This document shows, piece by piece, positions 41,358 to 48,914 of a DNA stretch of 64,000 nt. Position numbers and translations under genes: made by a program. The DNA lies in contig NZ_CAAHFG010000002.1 of assembly GCF_900890425.1 (NCBI RefSeq), positions 186,001-250,000 of the forward strand, given 5' to 3'. Position 1 is the stretch's first letter. Every line of letters begins with the position of its first letter. This DNA comes from Pontiella desulfatans (GTDB lineage: Bacteria; Verrucomicrobiota; Kiritimatiellia; Kiritimatiellales; Pontiellaceae). The notes beneath the pieces are model-generated. The model worked only from the letters and a program-made list of their open reading frames with translations. It was not told the origin of the DNA and made no database searches.

Positions 41358-43059
41358 TGGTTTTGTCCGTGGTTGAATCGGCATAGTCGTCGGCGATGGA
41401 GCGGAGGAGGATTTCGGTGTCGGCCATGTGCTCGCCGAGTTTGCAGGCGATGTCCTGTACGGTGGCCATGTTTTTATCGATCACCTCGCGCGCCTTTTGG
41501 GCAATCAGCTCGCGCCGGTTTTCCGTTTGGGTAACGTCGAGGATGATCCCGCCGACGGTCTTGCCGGTTTCGATCGGGAAGATGGTCACATTGAGCAGGC
41601 GGTCTTCTTCGCGCAGGGTGTCGGTGCGGAATTCGCGGCCGGTGCGGTTGACCTGTTCGAAGAGGTCGGCGAACGCGAGGATCTTGCGCAGGTCGGCGCC
41701 TTCGAGCCCGGGCTTGGCAGTATAGCCCAGCAAGGTGTCGGCCCCGGCGGTGCGCGCAAAGTTTTCGTTGCACTCGACGATGTGCAGCGTGTCGTCGACA
41801 ATCACGACGCCCGACGGCATGCAGCGCAGCAGCGCATTGGCCTTTTTTTGCGCGAGCTTGCGCAGGTGCGAGAGGCACATGTCTGGCTCGGCCTTCTGGG
41901 TGAGCAACGCCTGTGCAAAGGTCCGGCAGGTTTCGTAGCCGCATCCGCCACAGTTGAGCTCGTCCTCGGCCTTGTGCTTGCCCACGCGCCGGAGCGCTTC
42001 GCGGATGAGGGGTTCGTCCTGCACATCGAGATATTGCGGGGCCGGGGCAAACCGGTGCGCAACCGCTTTGGCCGGCAGGGTGCCGGGGGGGTGCGCATGT
42101 GCGCGTCTGCGCACCGCGAGCTCCCCGGAGAGGATCGGTTGCTTTCTGTTGGTTTGCGGCCCGCCAATGCAGCCGCCGGGGCAGGCGAGCGCCTCCAGGA
42201 AGACCGGCTCTGGAAGGGTTGATGGATCGAGGTTTTCAAGCGTTTGGAAAACCGCGTCCATGCCGCTGGTCGCAATCAGTTGCACGTTGTGTAGCTTATA
42301 GTCTTCGAGCGTGCGGTTCATGCCGCCGGCCACGGGATACAGCGCGCCGTGCGCGGCGTTGGCTGGTTCAAATTCATGGGCGGGGGCAAGCGATGGATCG
42401 ACCTGCTCGTCCTCCAGCCATTGGGCCAGGTCGCGGAAGGTGAGGGCAATGTCGGTGAAGCCCTCAACGTCATCGCACTCGCACTTTTTGGCGATGCACG
42501 GGCCGAAGAAGACGACGGCGCAATCGCCGCCGTAGTGTTGCTTCAGCATGCGGGCATGCGACTGCATCGGGCTGAGCATGGGCGTCAGGTTGGCCGTGAA
42601 CTCCGGCTGGTATTTGCGGATGTGGTCGACCACCACCGGGCAGGCGGTTGAAATATGCAGCCCGGGCCGCGCATGCCGCAAACTTTCGGAGAGGGCGAGG
42701 GTGACGGACTCCGCCCCAAGGGCGGTTTCGCTGACGGCATGGAAGCCGAGTTGTTTGAGCGCACCGGCCATGGACGTGGATTCAACCTCCGGCCACGCGC
42801 CGGCAAACGAAGGGGCCAGCGATGCAACCACCCTCCGATTGCGCTTCAGCAGGCTCTTGGCCCGAACCAGGTCGTTCCTCACTTTTTTGGCGCCGGCCGG
42901 GCAGGTGTGCACGCAAATGCCGCAGGCGATGCAGCGCTCGGGAATGACAGCCGCGCGGCCATTCTCGATCTTGATGGCCTTAACAGGGCAACGCCGTACG
43001 CACTTGTAGCAGTCGCGGCAGTCCGTCTTTTCGGTGTAAATGGGGTAACTTCGGTTCAT
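41350..43059 (-). CDS. PAS-containing sensory [FeFe] hydrogenase (group C, HydS-like)
   Basis: A 569-residue protein. Two [4Fe-4S] motifs at the N-terminus (CRDCYKCVRRCP, CIACGICVHTCP), then an H-cluster domain with divergent motifs: STACPVV near 135 (Cys-Pro without the usual double Cys), FFGPCIAKK near 182 and LACPGGCIGGP near 290. A further Cys cluster (CGGCGYETCRTF...DMC, about 372-392) and a PAS domain (MPSGVVIVDDTLHIVECNENFART, about 410-500) follow. This is the group C putative H2-sensing architecture. Start: Met 43059 begins the conserved part; a GTG at 43131 overlaps the upstream stop (GTGA) but would add 24 unlikely residues. Likely signals to the phosphatase downstream. Confidence 0.9.
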   Translation of the reverse strand: MNRSYPIYTEKTDCRDCYKCVRRCPVKAIKIENGRAAVIPERCIACGICVHTCPAGAKKVRNDLVRAKSLLKRNRRVVASLAPSFAGAWPEVESTSMAGALKQLGFHAVSETALGAESVTLALSESLRHARPGLHISTACPVVVDHIRKYQPEFTANLTPMLSPMQSHARMLKQHYGGDCAVVFFGPCIAKKCECDDVEGFTDIALTFRDLAQWLEDEQVDPSLAPAHEFEPANAAHGALYPVAGGMNRTLEDYKLHNVQLIATSGMDAVFQTLENLDPSTLPEPVFLEALACPGGCIGGPQTNRKQPILSGELAVRRRAHAHPPGTLPAKAVAHRFAPAPQYLDVQDEPLIREALRRVGKHKAEDELNCGGCGYETCRTFAQALLTQKAEPDMCLSHLRKLAQKKANALLRCMPSGVVIVDDTLHIVECNENFARTAGADTLLGYTAKPGLEGADLRKILAFADLFEQVNRTGREFRTDTLREEDRLLNVTIFPIETGKTVGGIILDVTQTENRRELIAQKAREVIDKNMATVQDIACKLGEHMADTEILLRSIADDYADSTTDKTNV

Positions 43060-43127
43060 GGGTTCTTTCGTGATGAGTGACGGTTGAGTCGTGATCTGGT
43101 TGGGCTTCGAGTCGATGTGCTCACGTC

Positions 43128-43385
43128 TCACGTTTCAATCGTCACGCCGGAAAAGTGGAACTCGAGGAGGTCGAGCAGGGTGCCGGTATCGACCTCGTGG
43201 TAAAGGTTTCCATTGATTTCCAGATTAGGGCCGCGCCCGCATTCGCCCCGGCAACGGCAGCCGGAAAACCGGACCTCCGCATCGATACGGTTGCCGTGCA
43301 GATAGTTTTCAATCAGCTCCAAATGGTCCCGGTTTCCGCGGGCGAAACAGGAGCTTCCCATACAAATTACAATCATCTTTTCCAT
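43128..43385 (-). CDS. Small [2Fe-2S] ferredoxin, first gene of the hydrogenase set
   Basis: An 85-residue thioredoxin-like ferredoxin: MEKMIVICMGSSCFARGNRDHLELI with Cys8 and Cys13, then VRFSGCRCRGECGRGPNLEING, which has the second Cys pair plus one extra Cys. It is the promoter-proximal gene of the minus-strand set; a candidate Rex site overlaps its -35 region. Probably an electron carrier for the sensory or catalytic hydrogenase. Confidence 0.8.
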   Translation of the reverse strand: MEKMIVICMGSSCFARGNRDHLELIENYLHGNRIDAEVRFSGCRCRGECGRGPNLEINGNLYHEVDTGTLLDLLEFHFSGVTIET

Positions 43386-43413
43386 GCCACGCCTCTCGAA
43401 ATAATGCCGCCAA

Positions 43414-43445
43414 AAGATAGATTGGTATCGATAGTAGTCAATCGA
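43414..43445 (-). promoter_or_regulatory. Promoter and candidate Rex operator of the hydrogenase set
   Basis: Minus strand: TTGACT (43441-43436), 16-base spacer, TATCTT (43419-43414), a good sigma70-like promoter 30 bases before the ferredoxin ATG. The operator TCGAT-AGTAGTCA-ATCGA at 43428-43445 covers the -35 box and half the spacer, so a bound repressor would block polymerase. Confidence 0.75.
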
Positions 43446-43466
43446 TAAAAAAATATTTATTTAGGA

Positions 43467-43495
43467 TTGCGCTGGTTTTTCGGGGGGCGTATACA
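43467..43495 (+). promoter_or_regulatory. adhE promoter
   Basis: TTGCGC (43467-43472), 17-base spacer, TATACA (43490-43495). Predicted start of transcription is near 43502, a few bases before the operator at 43508, leaving a roughly 90-base leader before adhE. Confidence 0.7.
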
Positions 43496-43507
43496 AGGCG
43501 GCTCAAT

Positions 43508-43525
43508 TCGATATTCATTTATCGA
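43508..43525. promoter_or_regulatory. Candidate Rex operator at adhE
   Basis: TCGAT-ATTCATTT-ATCGA, extended to 7-bp arms ATTCGAT...ATCGAAT (43506-43527). It begins just after the predicted adhE transcription start, the classical place for a repressor. This copy lacks the TCA spacer end found where the site overlaps a -35 box, which suggests that the arms are the recognised part. Confidence 0.75.
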
Positions 43526-43592
43526 ATGAAGACCTAAATTTGAATAAATCCCCCATTTTCGGGGTAAAACAGCAACCAGGAGATAAGGAAAA

Positions 43593-46166
43593 ATGACAAC
43601 TGTACAGAACGATCAGTTGGAGGAAATGGTGGCCCGCGTGAAGGCGGCCCAGATGGAATATGCGGAATACCCGCAGGATAAGGTGGATGCCATTTTCCGC
43701 AAAGCGGCGATCGCGGCCAACGTGGCGCGCATCGACCTTGCGAAAAAGGCCGTTGCCGAAACCGGCATGGGCATCGTGGAGGACAAGGTGACCAAAAACC
43801 ACTTTGCGTCCGAATTCATCTACAACAAATACAAGGACATGAAAACCTGCGGCGTGCTGGAGCACGACGAAACCTACGGGATCACGAAAATCGCCGAGCC
43901 GATCGGGATCATTGCCGGCGTCGTCCCGACCACCAACCCAACCTCCACCGCCATCTTCAAGGCGTTGATCTCGCTGAAAACGCGCAACGGTATCATCTTT
44001 TCGCCGCATCCCCGCGCCAAGGACTGCACGGCGGAAGCCGCCGCGATTGTGCGCGAAGCCGCCGAGGAGGCCGGCGCACCGGCTGGGCTGATCGCCTGCA
44101 TCGAAGCGCCGTCGGTGGCACTGAGCAACGCGCTGATGAGCCACCCGGACATTGCGCTGATCCTCGCAACGGGCGGCCCCGGCATGGTGAAGGCGGCCTA
44201 TAGCTCCGGCAAGCCGGCACTCGGGGTGGGGGCGGGGAATACCCCGGCGGTGATCGACGAAACCGCCTGCATCAAAACGGCCGTCAACAGCATCCTGATC
44301 TCCAAGACCTTCGACAACGGCGTCATCTGCGCCTCCGAACAGAGTGTGGTCGTCGTGGATTCCGTCTACGAAGAGGTGAAGGACGAGTTCGCGAAACGCG
44401 GTGCCACAATCCTGACCGCTGCGCAAAAAAAGAAGGTTGGCGAAACCATCATGGTCGATGGCCACCTTAACGCGAAAATCGTCGGTCAACCGGCCTCCGC
44501 GATTGCCGAGCTTGCGGGCATCAAGGTCAAGGAAGCCACCAAGGTGCTCATTGGCGAAGCCACGAAAGTCGGGCCGGACGAGCCGTTCTCCTATGAAAAA
44601 CTCAGTCCCGTGCTGGGGCTCTACAAGGCCGCGGACTTTGCCGATGCCTTGGATCGGGCCGAAGCGCTCGTGGCGGCCGGCGGGATTGGCCACACGTCGG
44701 TGCTTTATACCGATCCGCTCAACCAGGATCGCATCCGCGACTTTGGCGCCATGATGAAGACGGGCCGCATCCTGGTGAACACGCCGAGTTCGCAGGGGGC
44801 GATCGGCGATCTCTACAACTTTAAACTCGAGCCTTCCCTGACGCTGGGTTGCGGAAGCTGGGGCGGTAACTCGGTCAGCGAAAACGTGGGAGTGAAACAC
44901 CTGATGAATGTCAAAACGGTCGCGGAGCGCCGCGAAAACACCCTTTGGTTCAATGTGCCGAAGAATATCTACTTCAAGTATGGCTGCCTGCCGCTGGCGC
45001 TGAAGGATCTGTGCGGAAGCAAACGCGCCATGATCGTGACCGACAAGCCGCTGATGGAGCTGGGGCTGGTGGATAAGGTAACCGATGCGCTTCAGGCCAT
45101 CGGCATGGATTATGAAATCTTCTACGAGGTGAAGCCGGATCCCGATCTGAGTACCGTCAAGGCCGGACTTAAAATGATGAACGGCTACAAACCCGATGTC
45201 ATCATTGCGCTCGGCGGCGGCTCGCCGATGGACGCGGCCAAGATCATGTGGCTGATGTATGAAAGCCCGGAAACCAAGTTCGAGGACTTGGCGATGCGTT
45301 TCATGGACATCAAAAAACGCATCTGCACCTTCCCCGAACTGGGCAAGAAAGCCAAGATGGTCTGTATTCCGACCACGAGCGGAACCGGCTCGGAAGTCAC
45401 TCCGTTCGCCGTCGTTACCGACGACGAAACCGGCGCAAAATATCCAATTGCCGACTATGCCCTCACGCCGGACATGGCCATCTGCGATCCGGAACTGGTG
45501 ATGGGCATGCCGAAGTCGTTGACGGCGTTTGGCGGAATTGATGCGGTGACCCACGCCCTTGAGGCGATGGTCAGCATCGTCAGTTCCGAGTTCACCAACC
45601 CGCAGGCGCTCGAAGCGCTGCGCTTGCTGTTCAAGTATCTGCCGGAGTCCTATGCAACGGGCGACCGCAAGGCGCGCGAAAAGGTGCACTATGCCGCCAC
45701 GCTCGCCGGCATGAGCTTTGCGAACGCCTTCCTGGGCATCTGCCACTCGCTGGCGCACAAGCTCGGCGCGGCCTACCACCTGCCGCACGGCATGGCCAAT
45801 GCGCTGATGATCAACGAGGTGATCAGGTTCAACGCCACGGACAACCCGATCAAGCAGGCCGCCTTTTCGCAATATAGCTGGCCAACCGCCAAGGAGCGTT
45901 ATGCCCGCGTGGCCGACTACCTCGGTCTTGGTGGAACCACCAACGACCAAAAGGTGAAGTTGCTGATCAAGGCGATCGACGAGTTGAAGGCCAAGCTTGG
46001 CATTCCGAAAAGCATCAAGCAGGCCGGTGTGGACGAAAAGGATTTCTACGCCAACCTCGACAAGCTGTCCGAAAATGCATTCGACGACCAGTGCACCGGC
46101 GCCAACCCGCGCTACCCGCTGATCAGCGAGCTCAAGGAACTCTACATCAAGGCGTATAACGCCTAA
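43593..46166 (+). CDS. adhE: Bifunctional aldehyde-alcohol dehydrogenase
   Basis: An 857-residue fusion that reduces acetyl-CoA to ethanol, regenerating two NAD. N-terminal aldehyde dehydrogenase (about 1-440): GIIAGVVPTTNPTSTAIFKAL and catalytic Cys in FDNGVICASEQSVVV near residue 246. C-terminal iron alcohol dehydrogenase (about 455-857): GGGSPMDAAKIMW, GTGSEVTPFAVVTD, and metal-binding His residues in GICHSLAHKLGAAYHLPHG. Length is typical. ATG 43593 follows AGGAGATAAGG. Together with PflB it forms the mixed-acid/ethanol branch; the operator at 43508 suggests Rex control. The family forms spirosomes; nothing here argues against that. Confidence 0.95.
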   Translation: MTTVQNDQLEEMVARVKAAQMEYAEYPQDKVDAIFRKAAIAANVARIDLAKKAVAETGMGIVEDKVTKNHFASEFIYNKYKDMKTCGVLEHDETYGITKIAEPIGIIAGVVPTTNPTSTAIFKALISLKTRNGIIFSPHPRAKDCTAEAAAIVREAAEEAGAPAGLIACIEAPSVALSNALMSHPDIALILATGGPGMVKAAYSSGKPALGVGAGNTPAVIDETACIKTAVNSILISKTFDNGVICASEQSVVVVDSVYEEVKDEFAKRGATILTAAQKKKVGETIMVDGHLNAKIVGQPASAIAELAGIKVKEATKVLIGEATKVGPDEPFSYEKLSPVLGLYKAADFADALDRAEALVAAGGIGHTSVLYTDPLNQDRIRDFGAMMKTGRILVNTPSSQGAIGDLYNFKLEPSLTLGCGSWGGNSVSENVGVKHLMNVKTVAERRENTLWFNVPKNIYFKYGCLPLALKDLCGSKRAMIVTDKPLMELGLVDKVTDALQAIGMDYEIFYEVKPDPDLSTVKAGLKMMNGYKPDVIIALGGGSPMDAAKIMWLMYESPETKFEDLAMRFMDIKKRICTFPELGKKAKMVCIPTTSGTGSEVTPFAVVTDDETGAKYPIADYALTPDMAICDPELVMGMPKSLTAFGGIDAVTHALEAMVSIVSSEFTNPQALEALRLLFKYLPESYATGDRKAREKVHYAATLAGMSFANAFLGICHSLAHKLGAAYHLPHGMANALMINEVIRFNATDNPIKQAAFSQYSWPTAKERYARVADYLGLGGTTNDQKVKLLIKAIDELKAKLGIPKSIKQAGVDEKDFYANLDKLSENAFDDQCTGANPRYPLISELKELYIKAYNA

Positions 46167-46314
46167 ATAATCCTAAGCACGAAAGACCCAAACCCTAAAC
46201 AAGATCCAATCCCAAAATGAGAAATCGAAAACGTCCTCGTTTGGGAATTCGGATTTAAAGGTTGGCGGTCTGTTTAGTCCCTCTCTATTCAAATCCTATC
46301 ATGTTTGCGACGGA

Positions 46315-46400
46315 TTTTTTACCACAGAGGACACGGAGGCACAGAGGAATGGGATCTCTCTGTGTCTCGGTGATCTCTAGCGTAGCGGGTGGTAAAATTT
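46315..46400 (+). repeat. Palindromic intergenic repeat, family A copy 2
   Basis: ACCACAGAGGACACGGAGGC at the left and AGCGTAGCGGGTGGTAAAAT at the right, with CTCTGTGTCTC in between, matching the 27032 copy in order and orientation. Confidence 0.8.
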
Positions 46401-46507
46401 GGTTCCGGCTCCGTCGGGTTAGGATTTAGAGATTCGGTTTACGTTTTCCGGCGCTTGCGCCGGTCGTTCTCCTCCGGCGGGACGTTTGCGCGTTCCGCTT
46501 CCTCCGC

Positions 46508-46543
46508 CCCTCCCCGGATTCCCGTTCCGGGGAGGGGTTTTTG
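46508..46543 (+). terminator. Strong intrinsic terminator
   Basis: CCCCTCCCCGGA-TTCCCGT-TCCGGGGAGGGG is a perfect 12-bp stem followed by five T. It could end read-through from adhE about 340 bases upstream. Confidence 0.85.
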
Positions 46544-46548
46544 TTTTA

Positions 46549-46590
46549 CCCCACGGAAAAATTCACGATCGTGAATTTTTCCGTGGGGTC
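46549..46590. repeat. Perfect 42-bp palindrome
   Basis: Twenty-base arms ACCCCACGGAAAAATTCACG and their exact complement meet at a central AT. No T-run follows. It immediately precedes the PPTase gene and partly overlaps its likely promoter region. Confidence 0.9.
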
Positions 46591-46634
46591 CTGGATAGGA
46601 TTCGCGGTTGCCTGTTGCTTGGTTTTCAATAAGA

Positions 46635-47405
46635 ATGCGTTGGATGGAAACCATTGAAGACATTGGGCAGCTCCCTGAACTGGACAACGATACGATCCAT
46701 ATCTGGGGTGTGCATGTACCCGGGGTGCTGGATCGGCTGGAGGCGCTGCAGGCCGGGCTCTGTGTCGCCGAACGGGAAAAAGCCGCGCGGTTCCTTCGTG
46801 AGAGCGACCGGCAGTCGTCCATTGCCTCGCGTGGCGCGCTCCGGGTTTTGCTTTCGGTCTACACCGGAGTTCCCTCCAACGAGATTGCGTTTGGATATTC
46901 GGATAACGGGAAGCCGTATCTGGAATATGGCGCAGGCTTTCCTGCCTGCGCCGGGCAGGCTGGAAAGCCTGCCCCACATAGTAAATGTCCTCCCTCAGAG
47001 GTGGCTTTCAACGTCTCCCATTCCGGCGAATGGGTGGTACTGGCTTTCGGACGGAACCGCCAGATTGGTGTTGATGTTGAAAAGATTCGTCGGGAAATGG
47101 ATGTGATGGCTATTGCATCGCGTTATTTCACGCCGGAGGAGTGTGCCGGGATCGAGGGCGCGGAAGATATCCATGCGGCCTTTTTCCACTATTGGTCGCG
47201 CAAGGAGGCCTACATCAAGGCCTGTGGTTCTGCGCTCTTCCGCGAACTCAGCACCTTCGCCGTTCCGTGCGAGGATGGCGAGAAGGGCGGCTGGCATTTC
47301 CGGCGATTGGACGCCGGCTCGAACTATGCATCGGCCGTCGTCTCGGACCGTCCCCTTGGCAACCTGCCGTGTTATGACTTCAGCCTGCTGGAATGGCGAA
47401 TGTGA
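46635..47405 (+). CDS. Sfp-type 4'-phosphopantetheinyl transferase
   Basis: A 256-residue enzyme that transfers phosphopantetheine from CoA to carrier-protein Ser residues. Family motifs: GKPYLE (P1) near residue 95, VAFNVSHSGEWVVLAFG (P2), IGVDVEKIR with the Mg-binding Asp, and FFHYWSRKEAYIKACG (P3). It is the only such enzyme in the window and probably activates the three NRPS carrier domains at 16-24 kb. Between P1 and P2 is an extra 20-25 residues (GAGFPACAGQAGKPAPHSK...) encoded by two back-to-back palindromes; related enzymes have a short loop there. ATG 46635 is chosen over a TTG at 46608. Its ribosome-binding site is weak. Confidence 0.9.
   Translation: MRWMETIEDIGQLPELDNDTIHIWGVHVPGVLDRLEALQAGLCVAEREKAARFLRESDRQSSIASRGALRVLLSVYTGVPSNEIAFGYSDNGKPYLEYGAGFPACAGQAGKPAPHSKCPPSEVAFNVSHSGEWVVLAFGRNRQIGVDVEKIRREMDVMAIASRYFTPEECAGIEGAEDIHAAFFHYWSRKEAYIKACGSALFRELSTFAVPCEDGEKGGWHFRRLDAGSNYASAVVSDRPLGNLPCYDFSLLEWRM
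46929..46974. repeat. Double palindrome inside the PPTase coding sequence
   Basis: GGCGCAGGC-N6-GCCTGCGCC (46929-46952) is directly followed by GGGCAGGCT-GGAA-AGCCTGCCC (46953-46974). The two hairpins are also complementary to each other (AGGCTTTCC with GGAAAGCCT). The whole is in frame and encodes the extra loop of the enzyme. Confidence 0.85.
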
Positions 47406-47424
47406 ACCATCCGACGCGATGCCG

Positions 47425-48378
47425 CTACGACAATCCCCATTTGTCGGCAATGTAGCCTTTCTGGGTGGTGAGCAGATTCATGTAAAGCATTTCGAGGTCT
47501 CGGGCGCTTTCGTCGTTGGTGCGCATCCATTCGGCCAGCCATCCGTAGCGGATGGCTATTACCAGGTCGATGAACCATTCCCACGATTCCGGTGAAAAGA
47601 TCGCGGCCGCGCTGGTTTTCTTGATTAATGTACCCGTGAAGTCGCCTATGAGTGCGTCCGGATTATCGAACCCTATGCATCCGACCAGCAGGGCGGCATC
47701 GTAGGCTTCCGGCTTCAGTCCACAGAATTCCCAGTCGATCACCGACTGGATCGATTTTTCTCCCCAAATGATATTCAACGGGTGGAAGTCGCCGTGGCAG
47801 AAGCTGGTCGGCGCTTTTCCGAGTTTTGGGAAAAGGTTTTTTTCGAGGTTGTTAAAGACCGGTTCGAGGGCTTCCGCAAGTTCGTTCCGATGTTTACGGA
47901 AGACCTCCGTCCGGCGTTTCACAAAGTCGGCGATGGAAAACAGCGGGCCTACATTCTGCAACGGGGACGGTTCTGAGATGAGTTGCATTTTAATCAGGTG
48001 GTGTGCCATGGCCTCGGCCCGCCAGCTTTCCTCCAGCCAATTCTTCCGGTTTAGTGGAATTCCGGCAACATGCGGGCGTAGCATGCACAGGCGTCCGGCA
48101 TAGCAGGTGATCAGCTGGCCGAGCGTATTGCGTTCATAGGGATGGATGCCGTCGAGTCCGCGGGTCTTGAGCGTTTCCATGGTTTCCGCGATGGCCAGTT
48201 TGCGTGAGTAGCTTTCTTCCGCAACTTCTTCCAGAACCCATCGTCGGCCTTCCGTGTCGGTTATGGCCTTTCGGGAAACGGTTCTTTCCGGGCTTCCAGG
48301 AAGCTCGACTGCATCCTGCGTATCGGCCGGTTCCAGCCTCCAGTTCCGGAGTATTTTCGTATAGTGACCAAGTTCCAT
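47425..48378 (-). CDS. APH-family phosphotransferase
   Basis: A 317-residue kinase-like protein of the aminoglycoside phosphotransferase/choline kinase fold. The Brenner motif FCHGDFHPLNIIWG near residue 193 and the metal-binding VIDWEFCG near 213 are intact; the N-terminal lobe has KAITDTEGRRWVLEEV. Resistance is only one possible role; many members phosphorylate sugars, choline or homoserine. It is convergent with the PPTase gene and its promoter faces the tRNA. Start ATG 48378. Substrate unknown. Confidence 0.8.
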   Translation of the reverse strand: MELGHYTKILRNWRLEPADTQDAVELPGSPERTVSRKAITDTEGRRWVLEEVAEESYSRKLAIAETMETLKTRGLDGIHPYERNTLGQLITCYAGRLCMLRPHVAGIPLNRKNWLEESWRAEAMAHHLIKMQLISEPSPLQNVGPLFSIADFVKRRTEVFRKHRNELAEALEPVFNNLEKNLFPKLGKAPTSFCHGDFHPLNIIWGEKSIQSVIDWEFCGLKPEAYDAALLVGCIGFDNPDALIGDFTGTLIKKTSAAAIFSPESWEWFIDLVIAIRYGWLAEWMRTNDESARDLEMLYMNLLTTQKGYIADKWGLS

Positions 48379-48454
48379 TTGCTAGTACTTTTTACTAAAA
48401 TCCGGGTTAAATCAAGCTCCGGAAGATTCCGTGTTTTTTTTTGAATCAATTCGG

Positions 48455-48482
48455 TTGACGCTTTAGGACCGATCCGTATACT
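48455..48482 (+). promoter_or_regulatory. Promoter of tRNA-Phe
   Basis: TTGACG (48455-48460), 16-base spacer, TATACT (48477-48482), ending 22 bases before the tRNA: a near-consensus sigma70 promoter. Confidence 0.8.
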
Positions 48483-48504
48483 ACGCGCTTCCTTTTTACA
48501 GGAA

Positions 48505-48580
48505 GGCGACTTAGCTCAGTTGGTAGAGCAGCGGATTGAAAATCCGCGTGTCCCCAGTTCAACTCTGGGAGTCGCCACCA
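48505..48580 (+). tRNA. tRNA-Phe (GAA)
   Basis: 76-nt cloverleaf with encoded CCA. Acceptor GGCGACT pairs with AGTCGCC; D-arm region TAGCTCAGTTGGTAGAGC; anticodon stem GCGGA/TCCGC around loop TTGAAAA, anticodon GAA at 48538-48540; T-arm CTGGG-type stem with GTTCAA. A promoter precedes it and an intrinsic terminator follows. Confidence 0.98.
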
Positions 48581-48584
48581 CCTT

Positions 48585-48618
48585 AAACCCCTAATTCATA
48601 ACGAGTTAGGGGTTTTTT
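48585..48618 (+). terminator. Terminator of tRNA-Phe
   Basis: AAACCCCTAA pairs with TTAGGGGTTT (48606-48615) across an 11-base loop, followed by a T-run. Confidence 0.9.
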
Positions 48619-48680
48619 ATTTTACCTGCCTGTGAATGCCCCAACTCTGCAAAAAAGGCGAGAATTGCAGGGTTTGGCAC

Positions 48681-48914
48681 CTAAAACTTTGCAACAAGTC
48701 TGCAACGAGATTCCCTGGAGGACGTCGTCGCTCTTATTTTTTTCGCTCTCCCCAAAAGGCTCTCCACCAAATACGGGGCAAGGGCGCTTTCTGATTCCCC
48801 GACCATGCTGAACAAACAGGGAGCAAGACGTTCGTAGAGTCGATATGCCGTTATCGCAACGTTGGAGGGTGAGAGGTTAAGGGTTCCGTCCATTCGAAGG
48901 TGTCGGACGTTCAC
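48681..48914 (-). CDS. Possible small hypothetical protein
   Basis: An open frame of 77 residues beginning MNVRHLRMDGTLNLSPSNVA and continuing with a mixed hydrophobic stretch (ITAYRLYERLAPCLFSMVGES) and a basic tail. I do not recognise it and see no ribosome-binding site. It lies in the decayed segment downstream of tRNA-Phe. It may be a remnant of a mobile-element gene or a chance frame. Confidence 0.25.
   Translation of the reverse strand: MNVRHLRMDGTLNLSPSNVAITAYRLYERLAPCLFSMVGESESALAPYLVESLLGRAKKIRATTSSRESRCRLVAKF

Larger units (their letters stand above)
46167..46634. other. Intergenic repeat-rich segment between adhE and PPTase
   Basis: 468 bases without a supportable gene. Contains repeat family A (46315-46400), an intrinsic terminator (46508-46543) and a 42-bp perfect palindrome (46549-46590). 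TCCCAAA and TTTGGGA arms around 46210-46245 suggest a further decayed repeat. Short open frames here are in repeat sequence and are not called. Confidence 0.8.

Noticed and set aside
43060-43131. Longer sensory hydrogenase starting at GTG 43131
   Set aside because: GTGA overlap with the ferredoxin stop is suggestive, but the added 24 residues are low-complexity and unlike the family start; kept only as an alternative.
43515-45950. Very long open frame antisense to adhE (and similar ones antisense to pflB, the hydrogenase and the NRPS genes)
   Set aside because: These frames exist because GC-rich codon bias suppresses stops on the opposite strand. They lack ribosome-binding sites and protein-like composition, while the sense genes have full catalytic motifs.
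46389-46574. Small Arg/Ser-rich protein on the + strand before the PPTase
   Set aside because: Lies across repeat and terminator hairpins; composition is that of translated palindromes.
47425-48378. Aminoglycoside resistance gene
   Set aside because: Only the general APH fold motifs are visible; no resistance-specific features, and many members are metabolic kinases.
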